The notes under the pieces were generated by a model. The model searched no databases, was not told the DNA's origin, and saw only the letters and a program-made list of their open reading frames with translations. From assembly GCF_021432065.1 (NCBI RefSeq), contig NZ_CP090365.1, positions 434,001 through 498,000 on the forward strand: 64,000 nucleotides of DNA. The letters run 5' to 3'. Both the position numbers and the translations under genes were made by a program. Every line of letters starts with the position of its first letter. Position 1 is the first letter of the stretch. This document shows, in pieces, positions 53,166 to 63,487 of the stretch. Source of the stretch: Photobacterium sp. TLY01 (GTDB lineage: Bacteria > Pseudomonadota > Gammaproteobacteria > Enterobacterales > Vibrionaceae).

Positions 53166-54110
53166 TTAAATATTCAGGTATTGCTTCACGGATTCCGTGC
53201 CCTTGCTGCCATCAAGGGACTTCACGCCCTGCAACCACTGGTCCAGCACTTCCGGGTTTTTCTGCAGCCAGGCTTTGGCCGCTGCGGCTGGTTTTTTCTG
53301 TTCGTTGAGAATGTCGCCCATCAGCTCGTTTTCCATCTCCAGGCTGAACGAGAGGTTTTTCAGCAACCGGCCGACGTTCGGACAGGTTTCCATGTAGTCT
53401 TTGCGGACATTGGTGTAAACACTGGCACCGCCGTAGTTCGGGCCGAAGAAGTCGTCACCGCCGGACAGGTATTCCAGCGCAAAGTTGTTGTTCATCGGGT
53501 GCGGTGCCCAGCCCAGAAAGACCACCCACTGCTCGCGGTTCACGGCGCGCTTGACCTGAGAAACCATGCCGGCTTCACTGGACTCCACCAGACGGAATTC
53601 TTCCAGACCGAAAGCATTCTGGTCGATCATGTCCTGAATCAGGCGGTTGCCGTCATTGCCCGGTTCAATGCCGTAGATACGGCCACGGAATTGATCTTCG
53701 AATTTCGCCAGATCGGCAAAGCTACGGACACCCGCGTCGTACACATATTTCGGTACCGCCAGGGTGTATTTGGCACCTTCAAGATTCGCGCGAACAGTTT
53801 CAACGGTGCCGTTGTCGCGGTACTTCGCGATATCGCCTTCCATGGTTGGCATCCAGTTGCCGAGAAAGACGTCGATGTCGCCATTGGCCATGGAGGAGTA
53901 GGTGACAGGCACAGACAGCAGCTGTGTTTTGGTTGTGTAGCCCAGACCTTTCAGGACTTCGCTGGTCACGGCTGTGGTGGCGGTAATGTCGGTCCAGCCC
54001 ACATCAGAGAAACGTACCGTGTCGCACTGGGCTGCCATCACGGGCTGAGCGCCAGCAGCCATCAGCGTTGCGATTGCAGTGTATTTGATTGTCTTATTCA
54101 TTGTCGTCAT
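53166..54110 (-). CDS. choX: choline-binding periplasmic protein of the ABC importer
   Basis: A 314-residue OpuAC/ChoX-type binding protein with a signal peptide (ATLMAAGAQPVMAAQCD). ATG 54110 is used because AAAGGA precedes it. Ligand-box aromatic residues are present along the sequence (FSDVGWTDITATTAV, FLGNWMPTMEG, FLGWAPHPMN). Genomic position between betA and choW points to choline as the main ligand; betaine cannot be excluded. The 154-base gap to betA holds a weak GGTGA/TCACC hairpin near 54219-54231. Confidence 0.92.
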   Translation of the reverse strand: MTTMNKTIKYTAIATLMAAGAQPVMAAQCDTVRFSDVGWTDITATTAVTSEVLKGLGYTTKTQLLSVPVTYSSMANGDIDVFLGNWMPTMEGDIAKYRDNGTVETVRANLEGAKYTLAVPKYVYDAGVRSFADLAKFEDQFRGRIYGIEPGNDGNRLIQDMIDQNAFGLEEFRLVESSEAGMVSQVKRAVNREQWVVFLGWAPHPMNNNFALEYLSGGDDFFGPNYGGASVYTNVRKDYMETCPNVGRLLKNLSFSLEMENELMGDILNEQKKPAAAAKAWLQKNPEVLDQWLQGVKSLDGSKGTESVKQYLNI

Positions 54111-54264
54111 GACGTGTCCTTTATCCATTTCGTTTGTGGTTGAGCCTCGTGTTCGGGTGAGGCGTGCATCATAAGGGCTTGCTGTTCCTGATCTCAGGGG
54201 TGAGCGGGCCCGGTGGCGGTGAAATTCACCACCACGAAAAGGTGCTGTTGTTCATTGTTGCGCG

Positions 54265-55959
54265 TTAGTTCGCGCCAGCCGTTTCGGGTTCTTTGCTGCG
54301 TTGCTTGTTCTGCCAGTTATCGGCGATCCAGACTGGCACGTGTGCTGCAGGCAGGGCAGGTTTGCCCAGAATTTTATCGGCGGCTTTTTCTGCCACCATG
54401 ATGGTTGGCGCATTCAGGTTGCCGTTCGGGATCGTCGGGAAGACAGACGAGTCCACCACGCGCAGGCTGTCGATACCGCGGACCTGACAGTCACTGTTCA
54501 GCACGGCCATGACATCGTCGTCGCTGCCCATTTTGCAGGTGCAGGACGGGTGATAGGCACTCTCGACGTTCTCGCGAACCCAGGCGTCAATGGCTTCATC
54601 ACTCTGAATCGCTTTCCCCGGCTGGATCTCTTGTCCGCGATAGGCAGACATAGCTGGCTGGGTCAGAATCTCACGGGTCAGGCGGATAGTATCGCGCCAG
54701 TCCTGCTTGTCCTGTTCGGTGCTGATGTAGTTGAATTCAATGACCGGTTTGGCTTTCGGATCGGCAGAAGTCACCCAAACCCGGCCGCGGCTCTCTGGCT
54801 TGTTCGGACCAACATGGACCTGAAATCCATGGCCGTCGAACGCGGCCTGACCGTCGTAACGCATTGCGGCGGGCAGGAAGTGATACTGCACATTCGGCCA
54901 TTTCAGACCCGCGCGGGAGCGAATAAAGGCACAGGATTCAAAGTGGTTGGTGGCACCCAATCCGTCTTTGAACAGAATCCAGCGGGTGCCGATCAAGCCT
55001 TTGCTGATCAGGCCCAGTTTGCTGTTCAGGGTTACCGGTGCTTTACACTCATACTGGAAATAGACTTCCAGGTGATCCTGCAGGTTTTCACCCACGCCCG
55101 GCAGGTCGTGTTTCACTGCAATTCCTGCTTCTTCCAACACGGTTTTCGGACCAATGCCGGACAGTTGCAGCAATTGCGGCGAACCGACAGAACCAGCAGA
55201 TAAGATGACTTCTTTGCGTGCTGTGGCTGTCTGGACTTGTCCGCCACGCTCAAATTCGATTCCGGTGGCTTGTTTGCCGTCCAGCAGGACTTTCCGGCTC
55301 AGCACACCGGTCAGTACAGTGAGATTGCTGCGCTTCATGGCACGGCGCAGGTAAGCATTGGATGTCGAAGCCCGGACACCGTTGTCGACAGTCATGTGCA
55401 TCGGGCCGAAGCCTTCCTGCTGATAGCCGTTGTAGTCGTCCGTTGCCGGGTAACCTGCCTGCTGACCGGCATCAATGAAGGCCTGATACAGCGGGTTCAG
55501 CGCCATATCGTTTCCGTTACAGGTCGCGACCGGGCCGTCTCCGCCCCGGTAGGCATCTTCGCCATCTTTCCATTGCTCAGCCCGGCGGAAATAGGGCAGG
55601 CAGTCGCGATAGCTCCAGCCGGACGCGCCGTGGGCTTCCCACTCGTCGAAGTCACAGGCGTGACCGCGCACGTACACCATGCCGTTGATGGACGAGCTGC
55701 CGCCGAGCACTTTCCCGCGCGGACAGTGCAACTGACGGCCATCCAGACCAAATTCCGGCTGGGTTTCAAACTGCCAGGCATATTTATCGCTGTTCATTGG
55801 GTACGACAGCGCCGTTGGCATCTGAATGAAAATACTCTTGTCGCTGCCACCGGCTTCCAGCAGCAGCACCTGATGCGCACCGCTTTCGGTCAGGCGGTCG
55901 GCCAGCACACAACCTGCTGAACCGGCACCAACAATGATGTAATCAAATTCTTGCTTCAT
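54265..55959 (-). CDS. betA: choline dehydrogenase
   Basis: FAD-linked oxidation of choline to betaine aldehyde at the inner membrane, 564 residues from ATG 55959 (AAGGGA upstream); the frame open to 56031 overlaps betB and is not used. GMC pieces: [54 protein letters not shown] and the C-terminal [15 protein letters not shown] with the catalytic His, then [17 protein letters not shown]. Length and operon position match Vibrio and E. coli BetA. Confidence 0.95.
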   Translation of the reverse strand: MKQEFDYIIVGAGSAGCVLADRLTESGAHQVLLLEAGGSDKSIFIQMPTALSYPMNSDKYAWQFETQPEFGLDGRQLHCPRGKVLGGSSSINGMVYVRGHACDFDEWEAHGASGWSYRDCLPYFRRAEQWKDGEDAYRGGDGPVATCNGNDMALNPLYQAFIDAGQQAGYPATDDYNGYQQEGFGPMHMTVDNGVRASTSNAYLRRAMKRSNLTVLTGVLSRKVLLDGKQATGIEFERGGQVQTATARKEVILSAGSVGSPQLLQLSGIGPKTVLEEAGIAVKHDLPGVGENLQDHLEVYFQYECKAPVTLNSKLGLISKGLIGTRWILFKDGLGATNHFESCAFIRSRAGLKWPNVQYHFLPAAMRYDGQAAFDGHGFQVHVGPNKPESRGRVWVTSADPKAKPVIEFNYISTEQDKQDWRDTIRLTREILTQPAMSAYRGQEIQPGKAIQSDEAIDAWVRENVESAYHPSCTCKMGSDDDVMAVLNSDCQVRGIDSLRVVDSSVFPTIPNGNLNAPTIMVAEKAADKILGKPALPAAHVPVWIADNWQNKQRSKEPETAGAN

Positions 55960-56015
55960 GGCGTTCCCTTTACGTCTGTTCTCTTTGGTTTGGCGTGCTT
56001 TGTCCAGATAGGTGG

Positions 56016-57476
56016 TTACAGGTAAGGGCATTCAAGATCACCCAGTTCAATCAGCACGCTCTTGGTCTGGGTGTAATGATTGAGCGTTTCCAGACCATTT
56101 TCGCGACCCACGCCTGAGTGCTTGTAGCCGCCGACCGGCATTTCAGCCGGAGAGCCGCCCCAGGTGTTGATCCAGCAAATCCCGGCTTCAATCTGAGCAA
56201 TCAGGCGATGGGCGCGTGAGAGGTTCTGAGTAAAAATACCCGCAGCCAGTCCGTAATCGGTGTCGTTGGCACGACGGATCACTTCCTCTTCATCACTGAA
56301 ACGCAGCACAGACATGACCGGGCCAAAAATCTCTTCTTTAACCTGTGGCATGTCATCGGTGCAGTCCGCAAAAATGGTCGGTGCGACGAAGTTGCCTTTG
56401 TCCAGACCGTTTTCGGTCACGCGGTGGCCACCGGCCAGCAGACGGGCGCCGGACTGCTTGCCGGTTGCAATAAAGCCCAGCACTTTTTCCAGATGCTCGG
56501 TAGAGATCAGAGCGCCAATCTGGGTGTTGATGTCGCTCGGGTCGCCGACTTTCAGCTTGGCGGTGCGCGTTGCCAGACGAGTTAGGAACTCGTCATAAAC
56601 CGCATCGTGAACAAATACACGGGTGCCGTGCGTACACACTTCGCCCTGAGTGTAGAAATTTGCCATCATGGCGGCGGACACTGCGTTATCGAGCTGCGCG
56701 TCGTCAAAGACGATCAGCGGTGACTTGCCGCCCAGTTCCATGGTGACGTCTTTCAGGGTACCGGCGGCATCAGCCATGACCTTTTTGCCGGTGCCGCATT
56801 CGCCGGTAAAGGACACTTTGGCGATCTCAGGATGACGGGACAACATCTGACCGACACGGTAATCACCCTGAACCACGTTGAATACACCATCCGGCACACC
56901 TGCTTCGGTGTAGATTTCCGCCAGTTTCAGGGCCGTCAGCGGGGTTTCTTCAGACGGTTTGAAAATCATGGCATTCCCGGCTGCCAGCGCAGGGGCAGAT
57001 TTCCACATCGCGATTTGAATCGGATAGTTCCAGGCACCGATACCGGCACAAATGCCCAGTGGTTCACGGCGTGTGTAGAAAAACTGACCGTGGCCGAGAT
57101 CCTGTTGCTGACCCGAAAGACTGGCTGCCAGACCGGCATAATATTCAATCACATCCGCACCGGTCACGATGTCGACTTCCAGCGCTTCCTGCAGCGGCTT
57201 GCCCGTGTCCTGCACTTCAAGCGCTGCTAATTCATCATTCCGTTCCCGCAGTAAAGCCACCGCTTTCATCAGGATCCGGCCACGTTCTGCACCGCTCATG
57301 GCAGACCAGATGGCAAAACCTTCTTTGGCCGAAGCAATGGCACGCGCCATATCGGCCTCAGAGGCCTGACCGACCCGGGCGATCACTTCGCCGGTCGCTG
57401 GATTACGGGTTTCAAATTGCTCGCCTGAAGTGGCTTGCGTGGCTTGGCCGTGAATATACAGGGATGTCATGGTCAT
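56016..57476 (-). CDS. betB: betaine aldehyde dehydrogenase
   Basis: NAD(P)-dependent oxidation of betaine aldehyde to glycine betaine, 486 residues from ATG 57476 (E. coli 490). Active-site motifs: [15 protein letters not shown] with the general-base Glu, the catalytic Cys in [16 protein letters not shown], and the NAD-binding [12 protein letters not shown]. The frame extends to 57569 but that part lacks similarity. It is the second operon gene, 100 bases after betI. Confidence 0.95.
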   Translation of the reverse strand: MTMTSLYIHGQATQATSGEQFETRNPATGEVIARVGQASEADMARAIASAKEGFAIWSAMSGAERGRILMKAVALLRERNDELAALEVQDTGKPLQEALEVDIVTGADVIEYYAGLAASLSGQQQDLGHGQFFYTRREPLGICAGIGAWNYPIQIAMWKSAPALAAGNAMIFKPSEETPLTALKLAEIYTEAGVPDGVFNVVQGDYRVGQMLSRHPEIAKVSFTGECGTGKKVMADAAGTLKDVTMELGGKSPLIVFDDAQLDNAVSAAMMANFYTQGEVCTHGTRVFVHDAVYDEFLTRLATRTAKLKVGDPSDINTQIGALISTEHLEKVLGFIATGKQSGARLLAGGHRVTENGLDKGNFVAPTIFADCTDDMPQVKEEIFGPVMSVLRFSDEEEVIRRANDTDYGLAAGIFTQNLSRAHRLIAQIEAGICWINTWGGSPAEMPVGGYKHSGVGRENGLETLNHYTQTKSVLIELGDLECPYL

Positions 57477-57576
57477 ACTGCTTCTCTGCTCCTGTGTCGT
57501 GGCGGATAGGGTTTCATCAGCCGCGAGAATGAAATTGTGTCTGTGGTTCGGAAAATGCTGACGTTTCAACCCGGTG

Positions 57577-58167
57577 TTACAAATAGGGTGCCAGTTGCTT
57601 TTCCAGATAATCGGTAATGATCGACTGCGCTTGTGTCGGGCTGATTCCGCCCGGGGTCAATGCCCCCCGCAGCCAGATACCGTCAATCAGTGCGGCTGTG
57701 CCCTGGGCAACAAACTGGGCCTTGTCGGCAGGCAGCACTTGTTTTAATTCATGGCGAAGATGGGATAACAGGCGTTTTTCGTTCACCCGTTGCAAGCGGT
57801 GCAGTTGCGGGTCATGCATGGCCTGCGCCCAGAACGACAGCCAGGTTTTCACCACCTTGTTGTCGACCTGATAGCTGTCGAAATTACCGGCGACAATGGC
57901 TTTGATCCGGCCCGGCACATCATTTTTGTCGACACTCGCCAGATGCTCGATCACGGTATGGGAAAGCTGGCGCAGCACGGAGCGCATGGTCTCTTCCAGC
58001 AGACCGTGCTTGCCGCCAAAGTAATGATTGATGATGCCCGGTGATACACCGGCTTTTCGGCTGATCAACGCCACACTGGCTCCTGCCAGCCCCACTTCAT
58101 CTATGGCTGCCATAGTGGCTTCCACCAGTTGTGGTTTGCGGATTTCCGGCATTCCTACTTTGGGCAT
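57577..58167 (-). CDS. betI: TetR-family repressor BetI
   Basis: A 196-residue choline-responsive repressor of the bet genes. The TetR helix-turn-helix spans residues about 10-55 ([24 protein letters not shown]), and the C-terminal ligand domain matches BetI in length and pattern ([33 protein letters not shown]). First gene of the operon; an operator-like palindrome lies 16 bases upstream of its start. Confidence 0.95.
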   Translation of the reverse strand: MPKVGMPEIRKPQLVEATMAAIDEVGLAGASVALISRKAGVSPGIINHYFGGKHGLLEETMRSVLRQLSHTVIEHLASVDKNDVPGRIKAIVAGNFDSYQVDNKVVKTWLSFWAQAMHDPQLHRLQRVNEKRLLSHLRHELKQVLPADKAQFVAQGTAALIDGIWLRGALTPGGISPTQAQSIITDYLEKQLAPYL

Positions 58168-58641
58168 GATCAGTCACCAATGTTTTTAATTGAACGGTTA
58201 ATTAAAAATAAAATGACACATCCGATGATCTAAGTCAAAAAATGTTTAGTGTTGTAATGTTTAGTTGTGTGATTATTTGGAGGGTGATTTTAGTTTAAGT
58301 TGTTGTTTTTGTTTGGTTGTTTTTGTTCTTTGTCATAGGTTAATTTTGTTTTTATTGGGATTTGGTTTGCCGTCAAATCTTTCGTGTTTGCAAGGAAATT
58401 GTCCGTGTTCTCACTTTATGAACATCGCAGACTGTTCTGCGTCAGCAGATCGCCTTGGACTTTTGGGTGCGATGAGACCGGGCTATCCTGACGGCAATGG
58501 GCCAATCTGCCGGACTTGGAGTCTTACTATTCAGAAAACCTCGCGCCCACTCAACTGCTACTGTTTTCATTAGGCGGGGCCTACACCGCCGGATTCCTCG
58601 ACGAATAACAACAAATGCAGTGGTTAGGCAGAGGTGTGACC
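58168..58641. other. 474-base divergent region between betI and the di-heme peroxidase gene
   Basis: It holds the bet operon promoter and operator (58183-58208) and a T/G-rich stretch (about 58250-58370). A frame at 58265-58573 has many Cys and Leu residues from T/G-rich DNA and no ribosome site, so I do not call it a gene. From about 58440 the DNA has normal composition, but I see no known gene in it. Confidence 0.4.
58183..58208. promoter_or_regulatory. BetI operator candidate
   Basis: Arms TTTTTAATT (58183-58191) and AATTAAAAA (58200-58208) are exact complements around GAACGGTT. The site is 16-41 bases upstream of the betI start codon, where the operon promoter must be. E. coli BetI binds a palindromic site in its own promoter, so self-control fits. 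AT-rich dyads are easier to get by chance, so confidence is moderate. Confidence 0.5.
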
Positions 58642-59946
58642 ATGAAGTATTCACATGTCTTTTTGCTGGCTGTGGCAATCACAGCACTTGCGGGATGTAA
58701 TGATGACGATGAACCGGTAAACGACCAGCCCTCAACAGTGATACCGGGGGGCGACGGTTCGCCAGTAAACAGCCCTGATGTGGGTGACGGTTCCGGTGAT
58801 GGCCAACCTCCCGGCAACGGTGATCCTGATCCGGAACCGGAACCCAGAGTGGATATTGATGGGCTGCCATTGCCCGATACCGAGACCAGTCCGGATTTTG
58901 AAACCTATGTGGCAGGTCAGCCCGGTTATTACACCAGCCTGTCCAGCACCGAATTTAACAACATTCGCTTTACCAGCGTGGCGACGGAAGACAATACGCC
59001 CAATGATAACGAGTTGAGCAACCCTGTCGCCAAGTTGGGTCGGATCTTGTTTTATGATGTGCGTTTATCGGCCAATAACACTGTGTCTTGTGCCTCCTGC
59101 CATCAGCAGGAACATGGTTTTACTGATCCGGCGCAACTGAGTACAGGATTTGAAGGTGGCCATACCGGGCGTCATTCAATGGGACTGACCAATTCACGTT
59201 ATTATGATCCCGGCCGATTCTTCTGGGATGAACGGGCGGCGACGTTAGAAGTTCAGGCGCTGATGCCGATTCAGGATCCGGTTGAAATGGGCATGAACCT
59301 GTTCGATCTCGAAACCAAGCTGGGCCAGACCAGTTTTTACGGCCAGTTGTTTACCGAGGCGTTCGGCGATGAGGCGATCACCAGCCAGCGAATTTCCTTT
59401 GCGATGTCTCAGTTTATGCGGGCCATGGTGAGTTATGAGTCCAAGTTTGATCAGGCGGTTCAGGCCGAATTAAACAACGACCCGACACCTGTGCTCACCG
59501 AGCAGGAACTTCGCGGACTGGATTTGTTTGATAGCCTGAATTGTATTGATTGCCACACCACCACCGCCTTTGTGCTGGACAGAAACCACAACAATGGTTC
59601 GGTCACGAATAATGATCCGGATCAGGGCGTGGGCGGCAACCTGGCCGGATTCTTCAAAACAGGCTCGCTGCGTAATATTGCCGTCGGTGCCCCTTATTTC
59701 CATGACGGGCATTTGCCTGATTTGATGTCTGTGATTGAGTTCTACAACAGCGGTATCAATAACCACGCTAACCTCAGCCCCGACCTGAGAGATCGCTCCG
59801 GACGCGCTGTTCGAATGGGATTAACCCAGGCCGACAAAGAAGCCCTGGTGGCCTTCCTTGAAACTCTGACCGATGATGGTTTTCTGAGTAATCCAATCTT
59901 CAGTGATCCTTTCCCGCCGGAGGAAACAGGAACGAGCGGTGAGTGA
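58642..59946 (+). CDS. di-heme cytochrome c peroxidase/MauG-family lipoprotein
   Basis: A 434-residue lipoprotein (lipobox LAGC, Cys19) from ATG 58642, with GAGG upstream. A disordered Gly/Asp/Pro linker spans residues about 35-70. The peroxidase part has two heme c sites, C150-A-S-C-H154 and C301-I-D-C-H305, and the conserved WDERAATLEVQAL and GSLRNIAVGAPYFHDGH blocks. It would reduce peroxide or act in MauG-like oxidation, anchored to a membrane facing the periplasm. Alone, with a shared terminator after it. Confidence 0.9.
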   Translation: MKYSHVFLLAVAITALAGCNDDDEPVNDQPSTVIPGGDGSPVNSPDVGDGSGDGQPPGNGDPDPEPEPRVDIDGLPLPDTETSPDFETYVAGQPGYYTSLSSTEFNNIRFTSVATEDNTPNDNELSNPVAKLGRILFYDVRLSANNTVSCASCHQQEHGFTDPAQLSTGFEGGHTGRHSMGLTNSRYYDPGRFFWDERAATLEVQALMPIQDPVEMGMNLFDLETKLGQTSFYGQLFTEAFGDEAITSQRISFAMSQFMRAMVSYESKFDQAVQAELNNDPTPVLTEQELRGLDLFDSLNCIDCHTTTAFVLDRNHNNGSVTNNDPDQGVGGNLAGFFKTGSLRNIAVGAPYFHDGHLPDLMSVIEFYNSGINNHANLSPDLRDRSGRAVRMGLTQADKEALVAFLETLTDDGFLSNPIFSDPFPPEETGTSGE

Positions 59947-59980
59947 CATTCACTGACACACGCTTGAATCAGCATAAAAA

Positions 59981-60000
59981 AACCAGCCCGAAGGCTGGTT
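59981..60000. terminator. bidirectional intrinsic terminator
   Basis: An 8-bp stem, AACCAGCC and GGCTGGTT, around a CGAA tetraloop; A-rich before and T-rich after. It lies between convergent genes ending at 59946 and 60026; the minus-strand T-run is longest. Confidence 0.85.
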
Positions 60001-60025
60001 TTGTCTGTTTGAGATGAGGATCGGG

Positions 60026-61894
60026 TTACTTGGCCATTTCTGCTTCTGGCTGGCTTTCTTCCAGATCACAGGCGATAAAGCCGCCGGTCTGGTGCGCCCA
60101 CAGATGGGCATAAATGCCATTTTTATTCAGCAGTTCCTGATGGCTGCCTTGCTCAACAATCTGGCCCTGGTCGATGACGATCAGGCGATCCATGGCTGCA
60201 ATGGTAGACAGTCGGTGGGCAATCGCAATCACCGTTTTGCCTTCCATCAGCTGGTACAGGCTTTCCTGAATCGCGGCTTCGACTTCTGAGTCCAGGGCTG
60301 AGGTCGCTTCGTCCATTACCAGAATCGGCGCGTCTTTCAGCAGCACGCGAGAAATGGCAATGCGCTGGCGCTGACCGCCGGACAGTTTCACACCGCGCTC
60401 GCCGACCTGCGCATCGTAGCCGACATTGCCGTGCGGATCGGTCAGGGTTTCGACGAACTCATGGGCGTGCGCCTGACGGGTCGCCGCCAGCAGCTCTTCT
60501 TCTGTGGCATCCGGTCGGCCGTAAAGGATGTTTTCACGAATCGAACGGTGTAGCAGCGACGTATCCTGGGTGATCATCCCGATATTGCCGCGCAGTGAAT
60601 CTTGCGTGACATCGGCGATGTTCTGGCCATCAATGCGGATGGCTCCGGATTCCAGATCGTGGAAACGCATCAGCAGGTTGACCAGGGTCGACTTACCGGC
60701 GCCGGAGCGGCCGACCACACCCACTTTTTCACCAGGTTTGATCTGCAGGTTCAGCTGTTCAATCACACCTTTATCTTTCTCGCCATAGTGGAAGCTGATG
60801 TTATCGAATTCAATGCTGCCCTGAGTCACCTCAAGCGGTTGCGCATCGACTTTGTCTTCTATCGATACCGGTTTCGACAGAGTTTTCATGCCGTCGACCA
60901 CTGTCCCGATGTTTTCAAACAGCGCACCGATTTCCCACATGATCCATTTCGACATGCCCTGCACGCGCAGCGCAATACTGATCGCCACGGCAATTACACC
61001 CACAGTCACGGCACTGTTCATCCACAGCCCAATCGAGACAGCAGCAATCACGAACAGCAGCAGGTAGTTAATGGCATCGACACTCAAAATGAATTTGGTG
61101 GCCAGGCGCATCTGACGGTAGACCGTATCCAGAAAACCCTGCATGCTTTCTTCGGCATATTCGGTTTCACGGTTGGTGTGCGAGAACAGTTTCACCGTGG
61201 TGATATTGGTATAGCTGTCGACAATACGACCGGTCATCATGGAACGGGCGTCTGCCTGCTCAGTGGCGATCGCTTTCATTTTCGGTACAAAGTAGAACTG
61301 AATACCGACATAGGCCATCAGCCAGACCAGAATCGGCAGCATCAGAACGAAATCTGCGCTGCCCATCATGACAATCATGGCGGTGAAATAGACACTGATG
61401 TACACCAGCACATCCACCATTTTCATCACGGTTTCTCTGACGGCCAGTGAGGTTTGCATCACTTTGGTCGCCAGACGTCCGGCAAAATCATCCTGATAAA
61501 ACGAGACGCTCTGGCGCAGCAGATAACGGTGTGCCAGCCAGCGGATCGACATCGGATAATTCCCCAGCAGGGTCTGGTGCATGATCATTGAGTGCGTGAA
61601 CGCGAGGAAGGGGATCACCACCACAATCAGCAGACCCATCATCCAGAGTTTTCCGCTCTCTTCAGCCAGAAAAGTATCAGGTGAGTGTTGAGCCAGCAGG
61701 TCGACCAGCTGACCCATGAAGCCTAATAAAGTAACTTCAACAATGGCAATACAGGCGCTGAGAACAGACATTGCCAATAAAGGCCAACCGAAACCACGTG
61801 TATAGTAGCGGCAAAATGCCAGCAGACTGCCCGGGGGCTGCTGAGGCGTTTCGTCCGGGAAAGGCGCCGTCAGTTTCTCAAAGAATTTAAACAT
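60026..61894 (-). CDS. ABC exporter half-transporter (type IV, MsbA-like)
   Basis: A 622-residue fused permease/ATPase: six spans between about residues 30 and 310, then a nucleotide-binding domain with Walker A GRSGAGKST, signature LSGGQRQR, Walker B ILVMDEATSALD and H-loop IAHRLST. It works as a homo- or heterodimer; no partner gene is next to it. The transported compound is unknown; similar proteins are annotated as multidrug or lipid exporters. Confidence 0.93.
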   Translation of the reverse strand: MFKFFEKLTAPFPDETPQQPPGSLLAFCRYYTRGFGWPLLAMSVLSACIAIVEVTLLGFMGQLVDLLAQHSPDTFLAEESGKLWMMGLLIVVVIPFLAFTHSMIMHQTLLGNYPMSIRWLAHRYLLRQSVSFYQDDFAGRLATKVMQTSLAVRETVMKMVDVLVYISVYFTAMIVMMGSADFVLMLPILVWLMAYVGIQFYFVPKMKAIATEQADARSMMTGRIVDSYTNITTVKLFSHTNRETEYAEESMQGFLDTVYRQMRLATKFILSVDAINYLLLFVIAAVSIGLWMNSAVTVGVIAVAISIALRVQGMSKWIMWEIGALFENIGTVVDGMKTLSKPVSIEDKVDAQPLEVTQGSIEFDNISFHYGEKDKGVIEQLNLQIKPGEKVGVVGRSGAGKSTLVNLLMRFHDLESGAIRIDGQNIADVTQDSLRGNIGMITQDTSLLHRSIRENILYGRPDATEEELLAATRQAHAHEFVETLTDPHGNVGYDAQVGERGVKLSGGQRQRIAISRVLLKDAPILVMDEATSALDSEVEAAIQESLYQLMEGKTVIAIAHRLSTIAAMDRLIVIDQGQIVEQGSHQELLNKNGIYAHLWAHQTGGFIACDLEESQPEAEMAK

Positions 61895-62085
61895 AAATTA
61901 TTGATTCCAATTGTGCATGTGACGCAATAGGCGATAGCCTTAAAGGATGGCCGTAAGCAATACGGCTGAACACTGTTTACTGTTTGAGTGCTCTTTAATG
62001 TGTCAGAAATAACGGCAATATTTTATCAGAATCTGACCATAATGATGCATCAATTTTAGATGTCCGGTGTGAATAGGCGAACAGA

Positions 62086-62724
62086 ATGTCTGACAGTCAG
62101 GTTGAGTTAAAGATAAACATGTTGCGGTCGGGATATGAAACATCCCAGGAGCAGGCATTGACAGTAAGTTTGCCCGCAGGCAAACACCTTGCCCTTTCCG
62201 GCCGCTCAGGCAGCGGAAAAACGAGTTTGTTACAGGTACTGGCTGGTTTACAACCGGCCAGTTCAGGCCATTTTCTGTGGCAGGGGCAGGAAATCAGCGC
62301 CGCTAATTTGCGCTGGTGGCGTCAGCAATTCTGCTATTTACCGCAAACGCCAGTGATGGGGGGCGAATCGGTGGTGGATGCCTTGCGGCTGCCATGGGCC
62401 CTGAAAGCCCTGAAAGACGAGATGCCCGACGATCAACGCTGTGTGGATGTGCTGTTGTCACTGGATATTGAGCATGATCTGGAAAAAGCGGTGAGCGAGT
62501 TGTCCGGCGGCGAAAAGCAACGGGTGGCCATTGCCCGGGCGCTGTTGATGGATCGGCCCGTCTGGTTGCTGGACGAGCCAACCTCGGCGCTGGACAGGAC
62601 CAGCCGTGATCAGGTGATGGCCCAGCTGGCGTTACAGCCACTGACGTGTGTCTCTGTGTCCCATGATCCTCACTGGCTGGCATCGGCAGAATATCAGATT
62701 GAACTGGGAGGGCGTGATGAATGA
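62086..62724 (+). CDS. fetA: FetA-type ABC ATPase
   Basis: A 212-residue ATPase of the FetAB (YbbL-YbbM) exporter, linked to iron homeostasis and peroxide resistance in E. coli. Walker A GRSGSGKTS, signature LSGGEKQR, Walker B WLLDEPTSALD; the FetA-specific CYLPQTPVMGGESVVDALRLPW segment aligns with E. coli YCAQTPTLFGDTVYDNLIFPW. It overlaps fetB by 8 bases. Confidence 0.88.
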   Translation: MSDSQVELKINMLRSGYETSQEQALTVSLPAGKHLALSGRSGSGKTSLLQVLAGLQPASSGHFLWQGQEISAANLRWWRQQFCYLPQTPVMGGESVVDALRLPWALKALKDEMPDDQRCVDVLLSLDIEHDLEKAVSELSGGEKQRVAIARALLMDRPVWLLDEPTSALDRTSRDQVMAQLALQPLTCVSVSHDPHWLASAEYQIELGGRDE

Positions 62725-63487
62725 TGCTGTAGCGATTTCAAATCTGTCGCTGGCCGGGTTTTATCTGTTGCTGCTGGTGCCGCTGGCGTTGTTTTACCGC
62801 TGGCAATTGGGGCTGAGCAAGTCAACCGTCACTGCTGTGCTCCGAATGACCTTGCAGCTGGCTGTGGTGGGTTTGTATCTGCAAACCCTGTTTAATTTCC
62901 AGCATCTCGGGCTGAATCTGTTATGGCTGGGGATCATGGTGACCGTGGCAGGTTTCAGTATCTGCCGCCGCGCGGGGATTGCGCTCGGAAAAGCGACACT
63001 GGCCGTGATCACTGGCTTGCTGGTGTGCTTGCTGGTGGTGCTGCCACCCATGCTGGTCGGTTTGATTCATGCTGAACCCTGGTGGCAGGCGCAATATCTG
63101 ATCCCAGTCGCCGGCATGATTCTCGGCAATGCCCTGACCGCCAATGTGCTGGCGCTGGAGCGCTGGTATACCAGCCTGAAAGAGAAAAATAACGAGTACC
63201 AGTTTTATCTGGCGATGGGCGCGCCGCATCCTGTTCAGCCGTTTCAGCGAGAAGCGGTCAAAGCGGCTCTACTGCCGCAGCTAGCCAGTATGAGCACACT
63301 GGGAATCGTGGCCTTGCCGGGGATGATGACAGGTCAGATCCTTGGTGGCACAGAGCCTGTGCTGGCAGTGAAGTATCAACTGGCGATCATGATTGCCATT
63401 CTGGTTGCCGTCTCTGTGAGTGTTGCGGCCACCTTAGGCATGATGAGCCGGTTTGCCTTCAACCGCTATGGCCAGTTCGTGCTCTAG
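62717..63487 (+). CDS. fetB: FetB-type ABC permease
   Basis: A 256-residue membrane subunit (UPF0014/YbbM family) with about seven spans, from ATG 62717 (GGGAGGG upstream). Family blocks: RMTLQLAVVGLYLQTLF, PVAGMILGNALTANVLALERW and the C-terminal MSTLGIVALPGMMTGQILGG. Forms the exporter with fetA. Its 3' end overlaps the convergent LysR gene by 54 bases. Confidence 0.9.
   Translation: MNDAVAISNLSLAGFYLLLLVPLALFYRWQLGLSKSTVTAVLRMTLQLAVVGLYLQTLFNFQHLGLNLLWLGIMVTVAGFSICRRAGIALGKATLAVITGLLVCLLVVLPPMLVGLIHAEPWWQAQYLIPVAGMILGNALTANVLALERWYTSLKEKNNEYQFYLAMGAPHPVQPFQREAVKAALLPQLASMSTLGIVALPGMMTGQILGGTEPVLAVKYQLAIMIAILVAVSVSVAATLGMMSRFAFNRYGQFVL

Noticed and set aside
53181..54143. 320-codon plus-strand open frame opposite choX
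   Set aside because: It is a mirror frame of a clear binding-protein gene; its sequence resembles no family and it has no ribosome site.
54301..55203. 300-codon plus-strand open frame opposite betA
   Set aside because: Antisense shadow of a well-supported GMC dehydrogenase gene.
58265..58573. 102-codon frame rich in Cys and Leu
   Set aside because: T/G-rich DNA, no ribosome site and no family pattern; probably chance.
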